DNA of 64,000 nt from SZUA-430 sp040381215 (GCA_040381215.1 JBEIHO010000003.1:34054-98053); one strand, 5' to 3'. Shown: positions 49,471 through 59,181, counted from the stretch's first letter. Program-made: numbers and translations. The notes: a model not told the origin generated them from the sequence alone.

Positions 49471-50271
49471 ATGAACGATCGCGTTACCATCGACATCACT
49501 GACGGCGTTGCCGACGTGCGCCTTGTTCGCGCCGACAAGATGAATGCGCTCGACGATGCCATGTTCGAGGCCATCATCGCCGCCGGAAACCGCCTCAAGG
49601 AGGAGAAGGGCGTCCGGGTCGTGGTTCTGTCCGGCGAGGGGCGCGGATTCTGCGCGGGTCTCGATACCAGCAATTTCGCGCGCACGGCGGCGGCGGGACG
49701 TGAAACACGTCCGGCCGGGCGATTGCTTCCGCGCACGCACGGCATCGCAAACAATCCCCAGTATGCGGTGTGGGTCTGGCGGGAGGTCCCGGTTCCAGTC
49801 ATAGCCGCGGTCCACGGCGTTGCTCTGGGGGGCGGTTGCCAGTTGGCGCTGGGAGCCGACATTCGCATCGTTGCGCCCGATACGAAGATGTCGATCATGG
49901 AAATCAAGTGGGGACTGGTGCCCGACATGGCGGGAACGGCGATCCTGCGCCACCTTCTGCGCGACGATGTGCTGCGGGAACTCACCTATACCGGGCGCAT
50001 CCTCACCGGTACGGAGGCTGTTCAACTGGGGCTTGCCACGCGGGTCGCCGACGATCCGCGGGCAGAGGCGCTGGCGCTGGCGCGCGATATCGCCCTGAAG
50101 AATCCTGATGCGATCAGGGCGGACAAGCGGTTGCTGAACGCCCTGCCCCTGCTCAGCGACGCCGAAGCGCTGATGGCGGAATCGCGCGAGCAGGAGGCCA
50201 TCATGGGCAAGCCCAACCAGGTCGAGGCTGTCATGTCGCAGATGCAGAAGCGGGCGCCCAACTACTCCTGA
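49471..50271 (+). CDS. Enoyl-CoA hydratase/isomerase-family protein
   Basis: 266-residue crotonase-fold protein. The oxyanion-hole motifs are SGEGRGFCAGLD and HGVALGGGCQLALGADIRI. Glu residues at the hydratase positions appear in SIMEIKWGLVPD and in VLRELTYTG, consistent with an active hydratase. The substrate is unknown. ATG 49471 begins MNDRVTIDITDGVADV. It is divergent from dps, and its 3' end overlaps the convergent DUF3089 gene by 10 bases. Confidence 0.88.
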   Translation: MNDRVTIDITDGVADVRLVRADKMNALDDAMFEAIIAAGNRLKEEKGVRVVVLSGEGRGFCAGLDTSNFARTAAAGRETRPAGRLLPRTHGIANNPQYAVWVWREVPVPVIAAVHGVALGGGCQLALGADIRIVAPDTKMSIMEIKWGLVPDMAGTAILRHLLRDDVLRELTYTGRILTGTEAVQLGLATRVADDPRAEALALARDIALKNPDAIRADKRLLNALPLLSDAEALMAESREQEAIMGKPNQVEAVMSQMQKRAPNYS

Positions 50272-51425
50272 GGCGCCTCGGGAGACGCTGGCGGGTTGTT
50301 GGCAGCCATCCAGGCTTTCAACCGCTGTTCCACGTTGTGGCGGATGTCCATGTGGAACAGCGAGTAGTCGAGGCCGTGGTAGTTCTTGCCCGGAAGGATG
50401 AGGCCCGCAAAAACGCTGTCAGCGAGATCCTTGACGTAGAGAAACCCGTCCTTGCACTCGGCCCATGTCATGGCAGGCAGTGGCGCGCCGAGCGGGGGAA
50501 ACGTCACACCCTGCGCGGCGTCATCGCCAAACATGCGTGCCGAGAAGCTGCCGCTGGTGGGAACGGCGCCGCGGTGCAGTTCAGCTGCAGCCTTGGCACC
50601 ATCGCGCTTCCACGACAGCGGGTTTACGCATACGAGGTCGCTCATGTCGGGTGGCGGAGAGCCGCCCTCGCCCATCGCCGCCCAATGGACGACACAACCT
50701 GTCTGGGTGGGAGCGTCGCACACAGGCAGCGACTTCAGGGTCGCGGCATCCGCATTCGTTATGCGCGTGCCGATGACGTAAGCCGCCACGAGCCGACGTG
50801 CGAGCGGCGTGCCGTCGATCTTTTCCTGCAGCAGGCGGAAGGCGTGCTGAGACCCTTGGCTGTGGCTGGCAATGATGAACGGCCTGCCCCGGCTTTCATT
50901 GGCCAGGAAATACTCGAATGACCTGACGACGTCGCCATACGCCACGTCCATCGTCCGGGTCGCGATATCTTCGGTGGCAGAGAAATAGCGGAAGATCGAG
51001 GCCTCCCGGTATCGCGGCGCATAGACTCTGCCGACGCCGTTATAGGCGCTGGCCTGGTTGGCCATCATCCATTTTGTGTTCTCCTCGGTCCGGCTATCCG
51101 GGTTCAGCGGCGAATTCCAGCTGGCGCCATTCAGGTAGCCGGTTGGATGGATGAAGAATACGTCGACCGGAGCATCGCCCAAGGCCGCGGTGGTGCCCGT
51201 GGGTGTCAGGTCTGCCAGATCGTCGCGTCCGGGCCAGGCGGCCCACGACGAGGCCTGCGCATAGTCTGGCGCCGGCGCTAGCTTGGCTTCATCCCAGACC
51301 TTGGGCGGGCCCGCCAGCATCCCCAGCACCGTCATGGTGTTTCCGCTCAGGACGATGCCGGCGGCGATAGCTCCGATCAGTACGAGAACCGCGATTGTAC
51401 CGAGAATGAACTTCCGCATTTCCAA
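50262..51425 (-). CDS. DUF3089-family alpha/beta hydrolase, membrane-anchored
   Basis: 387 residues. An N-terminal hydrophobic segment (about 5-28, FILGTIAVLVLIGAIAAGIVL) is likely an uncleaved anchor, followed by a DUF3089 domain. VDVFFIHPTGYL marks the first strand and PFIIASHSQGSQHAFRLL the nucleophile elbow (G-x-S-x-G variant S-H-S-Q-G). C-terminal His candidates lie in GKNYHGLDYSLFHMDIRHN. Several Cys pairs (CDAPTQTGC) suggest a periplasmic location. It lies 13 bases downstream of the flavin monooxygenase gene in the same direction, which suggests an esterase-like partner for it. Confidence 0.85.
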   Translation of the reverse strand: MEMRKFILGTIAVLVLIGAIAAGIVLSGNTMTVLGMLAGPPKVWDEAKLAPAPDYAQASSWAAWPGRDDLADLTPTGTTAALGDAPVDVFFIHPTGYLNGASWNSPLNPDSRTEENTKWMMANQASAYNGVGRVYAPRYREASIFRYFSATEDIATRTMDVAYGDVVRSFEYFLANESRGRPFIIASHSQGSQHAFRLLQEKIDGTPLARRLVAAYVIGTRITNADAATLKSLPVCDAPTQTGCVVHWAAMGEGGSPPPDMSDLVCVNPLSWKRDGAKAAAELHRGAVPTSGSFSARMFGDDAAQGVTFPPLGAPLPAMTWAECKDGFLYVKDLADSVFAGLILPGKNYHGLDYSLFHMDIRHNVEQRLKAWMAANNPPASPEAPQE

Positions 51426-51438
51426 CTCCTGTCCTGAT

Positions 51439-52899
51439 CTAACGCACGTCGTAGTCGGCCCAGGCGACGGCCTCGGTGGCCTTGCCGAAATCGCGCACGT
51501 GGGATGACCAGTTCTGCGTGATGTGGCCTTTGTCGTTCTTGTACCAGGAGTGGCATCGGGGGTCTGCCCAGGTTGTCTTCGCCAACGCCGCCTGGAGTTC
51601 CGAGTTGAAGCGTGACTGTGCCTCGGGCGTCACGTCCATGGACTGGCGCGCCTTCTGTCGCAGGCCGGACAGGGCGTGCACCGCGTAGGCGACCTGGTGT
51701 TCGAGCATCGAGGTGATTGAATTGTGCCCGAGGTTGGTATTCGGGCCATAAAGGACGAACATGTTGGGGAAGTGCGAGACCGTGATGCCGAGATAGGCCT
51801 GCGGGGTCTGCGCCCACTCGTCCTTCAGGTGCCTGCCGCCGCGTCCGATGACATCGACAGACCATTGCCAGCCCGTGGTTTCGAAGCCGGTCGCATAAAC
51901 CAGCACGTCGAAATCGTGCGCCTTGCCATCCTTTGTCACGATCCCCGATGGCGTGATGCGGTCAATGCCTTCAGTCACGAGGGAGACATTCGGGCGCATG
52001 AGTGCGGGATAGAAGTCATCCGCGATGAGGATGCGTGCGCACCCGATCGGATAATCCGGGGTCAGCTTGCGGCGCAGCGCTTCGTCGGGGATCTGCTCGG
52101 CCATGTGATTGAGTGCGACACGCGTGTAGGCGTCGCGCCCTTCCCTGGTCCAGCTGAACACCTGCCAGAACAGATGATCGGCGTTCAGGAACGTTAGTTC
52201 ACGGCCCATCGTGGCCAGCTCCGGGGCCGTCATCATGAGGGCCTTTTCCTCGTCGGTGATCGGCCGATCGAGGCGCGGAATGACCCAGTTCGGCGTGCGC
52301 TGGAAGACGGTGAGGTGACCCGCAACCTTGGCAACTTCGGGGATGATCTGCACCGCGCTGGCGGCAGAGCCCACGATGCCGACACGCTTGCCCGCGAGGT
52401 CAACCTTGTGATCCCAGCGTGCCGAGTGGAAGGCCGGCCCCTTGAAGCTGTCGCGCCCGGGAATGTCGGGCAGCTTGGGCCTGTTCAGCTGCCCAAGGGC
52501 TGCGACCAGGGCCTGGGCCTCGTATGTCCTGCCCGCCGACGTCGTGATCTTCCAGATCGATCGCTGGTCGTCCCAGATCGCCGTGCGCGCCTCTTCGTTG
52601 AAATGAAGGTGCGGCCTCAGGCCGAAATTGTCGGCAAGGTCTTCCGTGTATTTCTGGATCTCGTTGTAACGCGGAAAGATATGGCTCCAGCTCAAGCTGG
52701 GGGCGAAAGAATACTGATAGAGCGCGACGGGTACGTCGCAGCAACAACCAGGATAGGAGTTGTCGCGCCACGTACCGCCGACCCGGTCGGCTTTCTCGAG
52801 GATCACGACATCCTCGAAACCGGCTTCCTTCAGCTTTATCCCTGCGGCGAGGCCTCCGAGGCCCGCGCCCAGGATTGCCACGTTCATGTTGCTGGCCAT
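51439..52899 (-). CDS. Flavin-containing monooxygenase, Baeyer-Villiger type
   Basis: 486 residues. The FAD-binding Rossmann motif GAGLGGLAAG at the N-terminus and GGTWRDNSYPGCCCDVP (flavin region typical of BVMOs) are followed by the BVMO-type fingerprint FKGPAFHSARWD (FxGxxxHxxxWP/D). The NADP-binding GIVGSAASAVQ and ATGFETTGW come after. It should insert oxygen into ketones to give esters or lactones, or hydroxylate heteroatoms. The substrate is unknown. ATG 52899 is used (MASNMNVAILGAG). The 100-base gap upstream to the rnj stop contains nothing recognisable. Confidence 0.9.
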   Translation of the reverse strand: MASNMNVAILGAGLGGLAAGIKLKEAGFEDVVILEKADRVGGTWRDNSYPGCCCDVPVALYQYSFAPSLSWSHIFPRYNEIQKYTEDLADNFGLRPHLHFNEEARTAIWDDQRSIWKITTSAGRTYEAQALVAALGQLNRPKLPDIPGRDSFKGPAFHSARWDHKVDLAGKRVGIVGSAASAVQIIPEVAKVAGHLTVFQRTPNWVIPRLDRPITDEEKALMMTAPELATMGRELTFLNADHLFWQVFSWTREGRDAYTRVALNHMAEQIPDEALRRKLTPDYPIGCARILIADDFYPALMRPNVSLVTEGIDRITPSGIVTKDGKAHDFDVLVYATGFETTGWQWSVDVIGRGGRHLKDEWAQTPQAYLGITVSHFPNMFVLYGPNTNLGHNSITSMLEHQVAYAVHALSGLRQKARQSMDVTPEAQSRFNSELQAALAKTTWADPRCHSWYKNDKGHITQNWSSHVRDFGKATEAVAWADYDVR

Positions 52900-52999
52900 G
52901 TCGAGACGTTCCCGCCCTGTGTTGCTTGGTGATGCAAACTTTGGCGGGACGCGCGGGGACGTGCAATTGAAAAGTGAGGTGCCGCGCGACGCGGGGCGT

Positions 53000-54664
53000 T
53001 CAGATCCGGATCACGTCCACTTTAACGATCGGCTTCTTGCGCCAGAAATCGTTCAATTCCCGCCTCACCATGCGACGCATGTCTTCGGCCATGCGCGCGT
53101 CATCATCGCTGCGCCGCAGGTTGTCGAGGGCGGTTTGCGCCGCATCCCGGGCGCGTTCGACGACGTCATCGGGCAGGCCAACGCACATGACCGCGGGCTC
53201 GGCCGCCGGCTTGTTGCGCCCGTCGAGGACGATCGTCACCATGACCGCACCTGCGAAGGCGGCCCCGCGCCGCTCCTTCATGGCGGCGTCGGAACCCGTC
53301 ACGAGAATGCTGCCATCGAGATGCAAGCGCCCGTGGGGAGCCTCGTCGATGATCGTGGCCGGCCCCGGCGCGAGCCTTACCACGGATCCGTTCGGGGCGT
53401 GGATGGCCTCAGGCACCTGCAGGCTCTTGGCCAGGCGCACGTGTTCTCTCAGATGGCGCTCTTCGCCGTGCACGGGGACGGCGATCCGCGGCCTCAGCCA
53501 GGCGTACATGTCTGCCAGTTCCTCGCGTGCCGGATGACCCGACACGTGGACGTCGTAATCATCAGCCGAGATGACTTCCACGCCCCGCATCGCGAAGGTG
53601 TTCTGCATTTCGTAGATCAGGCGCTCGTTGCCGGGAATGACCCGCGACGAGAAAATCACGCTGTCTCCAGGACCCAGCGTCACGTGGGGATGGTCGCCGG
53701 CAGCGATGCGGGTCAGAGCCGCGCGCGGTTCGCCCTGGCTGCCCGTGCATAGATAGAGGACGCGGTGGGCCGGCAGGTCGGATGCGGATTCCTCGTCGAT
53801 CAACGAGGGGATGTCCTTGAGATAGCCGGTCTCGATCGCCGCGTTGGAAATCTTGTGCATCGAGCGTCCGACCAGAGCCACGTGCCGCTTTGCCGCCGTT
53901 GCAGCCTTGATGACCGACTTCATGCGCGCGACATTCGAGGCAAAGGCACTGACAGCGATGCGGCCATGGCGGGCGGCAATCACCTTTTCGAGCTGCGCGG
54001 CAACGTCGGCCTCCGAGCCGGATCGGCCCGGCACGAAGACGTTCGTTGAATCGCAGATGGCGGCGAGAACGCCCTCATCGCCTACGCGCTTCAGGGCTGC
54101 GATGTCGGTCTTGCGCCCCACGACCGGATTGGGATCGATCTTCCAGTCGCCGGTGTGCAGAACGTTGCCCAGGGGTGTCCGGATGACGATGCAGTTGGGT
54201 TCGGGGATCGAATGGGTGATGTCGATGAATTCGAGCTCGAAGGGGCCCAGCTTGAGCGACCCGCCAAGAGGCACCTCGTGCAGCGGCACTTCCTCGAGGA
54301 TGTCCGCCTCTTCCAGCTTGCCGCGCACCAGGGCTGCCGTGAAAGGGGTGGCATAGACCGGCACCTTGAAACGGGACCAGAGATGGCCGATGGCGCCAAT
54401 ATGGTCTTCGTGCGCGTGGGTCAGAACGATCCCGAGCAGGTTTCGGCGATGCTCCTCGATGAAACCCGGGTCAGGCATGATGACGTCGATGCCCGGCGTG
54501 TCGTCGCCGCCGAACATCACGCCAAGGTCAATCATGATCCACTGGCGTCGGTTTTCCGGCCCATAGCCGTAGAGGTTCAGGTTCATGCCGATCTCGCCCG
54601 CGCCACCCAGCGGAACGAAAACCAGCTCGTCGTCTGCCTTGCCCTTGCCTTTGGCCTTGGTCAT
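53000..54664 (-). CDS. rnj: Ribonuclease J
   Basis: 554-residue metallo-beta-lactamase/beta-CASP ribonuclease for RNA processing and decay. The zinc motif is LTHAHEDHIGAIGHL. The beta-CASP region follows (VSAFASNVARMKSVI; GSQGEPRAAL; FSSRVIPGNER), then the VSGHPAREELADMYAWLRPRIAVPVHGEERHL motif C, and a C-terminal domain. The N-terminus is Lys/Gly-rich (TKAKGKGKADDE). Its ATG overlaps the coaX stop by 4 bases. In many alphaproteobacteria rnj is next to birA and the nuo operon, as here. Confidence 0.95.
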   Translation of the reverse strand: MTKAKGKGKADDELVFVPLGGAGEIGMNLNLYGYGPENRRQWIMIDLGVMFGGDDTPGIDVIMPDPGFIEEHRRNLLGIVLTHAHEDHIGAIGHLWSRFKVPVYATPFTAALVRGKLEEADILEEVPLHEVPLGGSLKLGPFELEFIDITHSIPEPNCIVIRTPLGNVLHTGDWKIDPNPVVGRKTDIAALKRVGDEGVLAAICDSTNVFVPGRSGSEADVAAQLEKVIAARHGRIAVSAFASNVARMKSVIKAATAAKRHVALVGRSMHKISNAAIETGYLKDIPSLIDEESASDLPAHRVLYLCTGSQGEPRAALTRIAAGDHPHVTLGPGDSVIFSSRVIPGNERLIYEMQNTFAMRGVEVISADDYDVHVSGHPAREELADMYAWLRPRIAVPVHGEERHLREHVRLAKSLQVPEAIHAPNGSVVRLAPGPATIIDEAPHGRLHLDGSILVTGSDAAMKERRGAAFAGAVMVTIVLDGRNKPAAEPAVMCVGLPDDVVERARDAAQTALDNLRRSDDDARMAEDMRRMVRRELNDFWRKKPIVKVDVIRI

Positions 54665-55452
54665 TCGACCGGCTTTCGTGCCTTGGCGGCGTTGCGTTCG
54701 TAAATGTAGCTGAGCCCCCTGACCGTCAGGTCATGGTCGACCGCCTCGATTACTGGCGTCGAATGGCGAAACAGATGGGCAAGACCGCCCGTACCAACAA
54801 CTTTCATGGGCTTTGCGTATTCCTGCCTGATGCGGGCAACGAGCCCTTCCACGAGAGCGATATAGCCCCAAAAGATGCCGGATTGCATTGCCGGAATCGT
54901 GTCTCGACCAATAACGGTGGCCGGTCGCTCGACCGCGATCCGGGGTAATTGGGCGGCTGCGAGGTGGAGCGCTTCCATCGACAGGTTCACGCCGGGCGCA
55001 ATGATGCCGCCCTCGTAGCTGCACTTCTCGCCTACCACATCGAATGTCGTGGCAGTGCCGAAGTCGATCAGGATGAGATTGCCGCCATAGTCGCGGTAAC
55101 CTGCGACCGTGTTGACGAGCCGGTCGGCGCCGACGGCCCGCGGGCGATCGGCGTTGATGACGATGCCCAGGTCCACGTCAGGATCGCCGATAACCAGCGC
55201 ATTCTGGCGGAAATACTTGGAGCAGAGGCGGCGCAGGTTGAAAAGCGCCGGCGGTACCACGCTCGAGATGATGGCTCCGGTGATGTCTTGGGCCTGGATG
55301 CCTTCGAGCTGAAGCAGCTGGGCGAGCCAAACGTAGTATTCGTCGGCTGTCCGGTTATCCTTGGTCACAGCCCGGAATTGCGCGCGCACGTCCTTGCCGT
55401 CAAGGACAGCAAAGACGATGTTCGTGTTACCGGCGTCGATGGCAAGAAGCAT
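54661..55452 (-). CDS. coaX: Type III pantothenate kinase
   Basis: Phosphorylates pantothenate, the first step of coenzyme A synthesis, using the feedback-resistant type III fold (acetate/sugar kinase-like). The 263-residue product shows LLAIDAGNTNIVFAVLDG at the N-terminus, VGADRLVNTVAGYRDYG, LIDFGTATTFDVV with catalytic Asp, GGIIAPGVNLS, and VVGTGGLAHLF. It lies 3 bases after birA. Confidence 0.95.
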   Translation of the reverse strand: MLLAIDAGNTNIVFAVLDGKDVRAQFRAVTKDNRTADEYYVWLAQLLQLEGIQAQDITGAIISSVVPPALFNLRRLCSKYFRQNALVIGDPDVDLGIVINADRPRAVGADRLVNTVAGYRDYGGNLILIDFGTATTFDVVGEKCSYEGGIIAPGVNLSMEALHLAAAQLPRIAVERPATVIGRDTIPAMQSGIFWGYIALVEGLVARIRQEYAKPMKVVGTGGLAHLFRHSTPVIEAVDHDLTVRGLSYIYERNAAKARKPVE

Positions 55453-55455
55453 GGG

Positions 55456-56217
55456 CTACCTCAGGGCTTCCGGGAAAAAAACCTCGCCGGCTGCAATCGC
55501 CCTACGCTGCCCGTCGGGGAGCAGAAGTTCAAGGGTTCCATCGGGGCCGATGGTTTCGAAAGTTCCCCGTATGGTTTCTCCCGCGAGGCGCACGTCGATA
55601 GGTCCATGAAGGCCGGCGGCGCGCTGGAGCCAGGCCTGCCGGATCACCTCGAAACCGGCGGCCTGCCAGGCCCTGAAGCGGTTATCCCAGGCCGATGCGA
55701 GCGTGCGGAGGGCGATGGCAGGGTCCGGCGCGGGGCTCCACTCGTTAACGAACGTTGTGGGGTAGCTGGCCGTTGACGGCGCCGCAACGAGGTTGATCCC
55801 GATGCCGATGGCCAGCCACGGCAATTCCCGCCGATCGCCCGCGGTCGCCGTTTCCAGCAGGATCCCGGAAATCTTCTTGCCGTTCACCAGTGTGTCGTTT
55901 GGCCATTTGAGCTGAACGCGTTCCGACGGCAACCACGCGCATAATGCATCATGCACGGCCAGGGCTGCGACGAAGGACAGGCGTGCGGCTTCTGCGGGCG
56001 CGCAGCCGGGTTTCATCAAGAGGGTCGCCATGAGATTTCCGCGCGGGGAAACCCATTCCCTGCCGCGGCGTCCCCTGCCCGCCGTCTGGCTCCGGGCCAT
56101 GATCCAGAGAGGACCGACGTCGCCGGCTGCGGCGCGGCGACGGGCTTCCTCGTTGGTCGAGTCCAGTTCGTCGTATTCAATCAACCTGTAACCGGCCGGG
56201 AGTTGCGGCGCGGTCAT
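55456..56217 (-). CDS. birA: Biotin-protein ligase (class I, no DNA-binding domain)
   Basis: Attaches biotin to carboxyl carrier protein. The 253 residues consist of the ligase core, with ELDSTNEEARRRAAAG, the biotin/AMP loop QTAGRGRRGREWVSP, WPNDTLVNGKKISGILLE with the catalytic Lys, and a C-terminal SH3-like part (GTFETIGPDGTLELLLPDGQRRAIAAGEVF). There is no N-terminal helix-turn-helix, so it should not act as a repressor. One base separates it from nuoN. Confidence 0.95.
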   Translation of the reverse strand: MTAPQLPAGYRLIEYDELDSTNEEARRRAAAGDVGPLWIMARSQTAGRGRRGREWVSPRGNLMATLLMKPGCAPAEAARLSFVAALAVHDALCAWLPSERVQLKWPNDTLVNGKKISGILLETATAGDRRELPWLAIGIGINLVAAPSTASYPTTFVNEWSPAPDPAIALRTLASAWDNRFRAWQAAGFEVIRQAWLQRAAGLHGPIDVRLAGETIRGTFETIGPDGTLELLLPDGQRRAIAAGEVFFPEALR

Positions 56218-56218
56218 G

Positions 56219-57679
56219 TCAGGGGATCAGGGCTCGCGCAGCGGTTCCGGCAGCGTCGGTCACAGCCAGCGGCGACACGATGAACAGCAGCACGAATGCT
56301 GAAGAGAATGCCAGCAACGCCGCATTGATCGTGCCGATCGGTTTCTCGAAGGCAGCTGCAGGCTCATCGAAGAACATCACCTTGACCACCTGGAGGTAGT
56401 AATAGGCACCGATGACGCTCGACAGGAAACCGATGGCCGCCAGCACGTAGAGCTTGGCTTCGACAGCCGCGAGGAACACGTACCATTTGCCCATGAAGCC
56501 TGCGAGCGGCGGGATGCCGATCAGGCTGAACATCAGGATGGCGAGCAGGTAGGCGGTGGTCGGGTCGCGCCGCGACAGACCGGCCAGGTCCGAGATCGCC
56601 TCAAGAGGCTTGCCGTCGCGCCGCATCTGGAGAATGCAGACGAAAGTTCCGACCGTCATGGCCAGGTAGATCACGAGATAGGTCAGCACGCCCTGGATGC
56701 CGGCCTGCGAGCCCGCGGCGAAACCGATCAGGGCGTATCCCATGTGACTGATGGAGGAGTAGGCCATCAGCCGCTTGATGTTCGTCTGGCCGATCGCGGC
56801 AAGGGCGCCGAGCAGCATCGAAGCGATCGAGACCGGGATGATGATCTGCATCCACGCCTGCTCTGCGGCCGCAAACGGACCGAACACGACCCGCATGAGC
56901 AGCGCCATGGCGGCGATCTTCGGTGCTGCCGCGAAGAACGCGGTGACCGGTGTCGGCGCGCCCTCGTACACGTCCGGCGTCCACATGTGGAAGGGAACGG
57001 CTGAGACCTTGAAGGCAAGACCGGCGAGGATGAATACAAGGCCGATCGTGGTGCCCAATTGGGTGCTGTCGGCTGCGACGGCCCCTGCAATTCCGTCGAA
57101 GGTTGTCGTGCCGGTGAACCCGTAGACCAGGCTCGAACCGTAGAGCAACATGCCGGATGACAAGGCGCCGAGCACAAAATACTTCAGGCCAGCTTCGGTC
57201 GATCGGGCATTGTCACGGGCGAATGACGCGAGCACGTAGAGCGCAAGGCTCTGCAATTCGAGGCCGATGTAGAGCACGATCAGGTCGTTCGCCGAGATCA
57301 TGACCATCATGCCGAGCGTCGCCAGCGTGACGAGCAAGGGGTACTCGAAACGGGTCAGCTTCTCGTCCTTGAGGTACTCAAGCGACATCAGCATGGCGAT
57401 GGCGGACCCGCCGAGGACGAGGAGTTTCAGGAACCTGGAAAAGGGATCCATGATCATCGTGCCGGAGAAGGCAAGGATCTTGCCTTCTTCGCCTGTCGCC
57501 ACGAGATAGCCCACCCCGCACAGCAGGGCGACGCAGGCCCAGGTTACGAGCGCGTGGCGACGGTCACCGGCAAACACGCCGATCAGCAGGAGCGCCATGG
57601 CGCCTACCGCGAGGGCGATCTCGGGCATGGTGGCCGCCACATCGGCGTGGAACTGGTTCAGATCGATGTCGCCACTCAT
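56219..57679 (-). CDS. nuoN: NADH-quinone oxidoreductase subunit N
   Basis: Antiporter-like membrane subunit of respiratory complex I, 486 residues with about 14 helices. Conserved features are the Lys-bearing transmembrane region around VSAVPFHMWTPDVYEGAPTPVTAF and the broken helix NIKRLMAYSSISHMGYALIGF. The Glu on TM5 is in GLELQSLALYVLASF. It is the last nuo gene and overlaps nuoM by 4 bases (ATGA). Confidence 0.96.
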   Translation of the reverse strand: MSGDIDLNQFHADVAATMPEIALAVGAMALLLIGVFAGDRRHALVTWACVALLCGVGYLVATGEEGKILAFSGTMIMDPFSRFLKLLVLGGSAIAMLMSLEYLKDEKLTRFEYPLLVTLATLGMMVMISANDLIVLYIGLELQSLALYVLASFARDNARSTEAGLKYFVLGALSSGMLLYGSSLVYGFTGTTTFDGIAGAVAADSTQLGTTIGLVFILAGLAFKVSAVPFHMWTPDVYEGAPTPVTAFFAAAPKIAAMALLMRVVFGPFAAAEQAWMQIIIPVSIASMLLGALAAIGQTNIKRLMAYSSISHMGYALIGFAAGSQAGIQGVLTYLVIYLAMTVGTFVCILQMRRDGKPLEAISDLAGLSRRDPTTAYLLAILMFSLIGIPPLAGFMGKWYVFLAAVEAKLYVLAAIGFLSSVIGAYYYLQVVKVMFFDEPAAAFEKPIGTINAALLAFSSAFVLLFIVSPLAVTDAAGTAARALIP

Positions 57680-59181
57680 GGTGCAACTCCTTCGCCGGCT
57701 TCCGCGGTCTGCAGCTTGCCTTCGATCTGATCGAGGGTCGCCTGCACCGCGGGGCCGGTCATGTCGAAGATTGGCTTGGGATAGAAGCCGAAGAACAATG
57801 TTGCGACCACAAGCGGCGCCAGAATAAAGGCTTCGCGGCCGTTAAGGTCCTCGATGTCCTGGAGTTCGGGCTTCTCGAGTTCCCCGAACACCACACGGCG
57901 ATAAAGCCAGAGCGCGTAGGCTGCGCTGAGGATGACGCCCGTGGTTGCAAGCAATGCGATCGTCGTGTTGGCCTCAAAGGCGCCGACGAGGCTGAGGAAC
58001 TCGCCCACGAATCCGCTTGTGCCCGGCAGGCCCACATTGGCCATGGTGAAGACCATGAAGATCACCGCATAGAGCGGCATCCTGTTGACCAGGCCGCCAT
58101 AGGCCTTGATCTCGCGGGTGTGCATACGGTCATAGACCACGCCCACGCAGAGGAAGAGCGCTCCCGACACGAAGCCGTGGCTGATCATCTGCATCACGGC
58201 ACCGTCCACGCCTTGCCGGTTGAGCGCGAACAGGCCCATCGTGACGAAGCCCATGTGGGCGACAGACGAATAGGCAATCAGCTTCTTGATGTCTTCCTGC
58301 ATGAGCGCGACCAGCGAGGTGTAGATGATCGCGATGACCGACAGCACCATGACGAAATCGGCGAAGTAGGCCGATGCATCCGGGAACATGGGCAGCGAGA
58401 AGCGCAGGAACCCGTAACCACCCATCTTGAGAAGGATGCCTGCCAGGATGACCGACCCAGCCGTCGGTGCCTCGACGTGGGCGTCGGGAAGCCAGGTATG
58501 AACGGGCCACATCGGCATCTTGACGGCGAACGAGGCGAAGAACGCCAGCCACAGCCAGGTCTGCATTTCGACCGGGAAATCATAGGCCATCAGGGTCGGG
58601 ATGTCGGTGGTGCCGGCCGTCACGTACATCGCCATCACCGCGATCAGCATGAGGACCGATCCGAGCAGCGTGTACAGGAAGAACTTGAAGGACGCATAGA
58701 CGCGCCGTGCGCCGCCCCAGATGCCGATGATGAGGAACATCGGGATCAGGCCGCCTTCGAAAAACAGGTAGAAGAGCACCAGGTCCAGTGACGCGAACAC
58801 GCCGATCATCAGCGTCTCGAGCACGAGGAAGGCGACCATGTACTCCTTCACGCGCGTCTCGATGGACGTCCAGCTTGCAAGGACGCAGAGCGGCATCAGG
58901 AATGCGGTGAGGATCACGAAGGGCAACGAGATCCCGTCGACCCCCAGGTGGTAATTGATGTTACCGCCAAGCCATGGGTAGTTTTCCTCGAACTGGAACC
59001 CGGTGGCCGTCGGATCGAACATCGACCAGAGCACCAGCGTCACGAGGAACGTGATCGTGGTGGTGAAGAGCGAGATCTGGCGGGCCATCGTGTCGCCGGC
59101 CTTGCCCGCTGGCGTCAGCAGCAGGATCAGCAGGACACCGAGGAGCGGCAGGAAGGTGGTGATCGAAAGAAGGTTGTTCAT
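57676..59181 (-). CDS. nuoM: NADH-quinone oxidoreductase subunit M
   Basis: Second antiporter-like subunit of complex I, 501 residues. Visible motifs are FYLFFEGGLIPMFLIIGIWGG with the essential Glu, KMPMWPVHTWLPDAHVEAPTAGSV, and DIKKLIAYSSVAHMGFVTMG. ATG 59181 starts MNNLLSITTFLP and overlaps the nuoL stop (ATGA); the frame is open further upstream but that part is nuoL sequence in another frame. Confidence 0.96.
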   Translation of the reverse strand: MNNLLSITTFLPLLGVLLILLLTPAGKAGDTMARQISLFTTTITFLVTLVLWSMFDPTATGFQFEENYPWLGGNINYHLGVDGISLPFVILTAFLMPLCVLASWTSIETRVKEYMVAFLVLETLMIGVFASLDLVLFYLFFEGGLIPMFLIIGIWGGARRVYASFKFFLYTLLGSVLMLIAVMAMYVTAGTTDIPTLMAYDFPVEMQTWLWLAFFASFAVKMPMWPVHTWLPDAHVEAPTAGSVILAGILLKMGGYGFLRFSLPMFPDASAYFADFVMVLSVIAIIYTSLVALMQEDIKKLIAYSSVAHMGFVTMGLFALNRQGVDGAVMQMISHGFVSGALFLCVGVVYDRMHTREIKAYGGLVNRMPLYAVIFMVFTMANVGLPGTSGFVGEFLSLVGAFEANTTIALLATTGVILSAAYALWLYRRVVFGELEKPELQDIEDLNGREAFILAPLVVATLFFGFYPKPIFDMTGPAVQATLDQIEGKLQTAEAGEGVAP

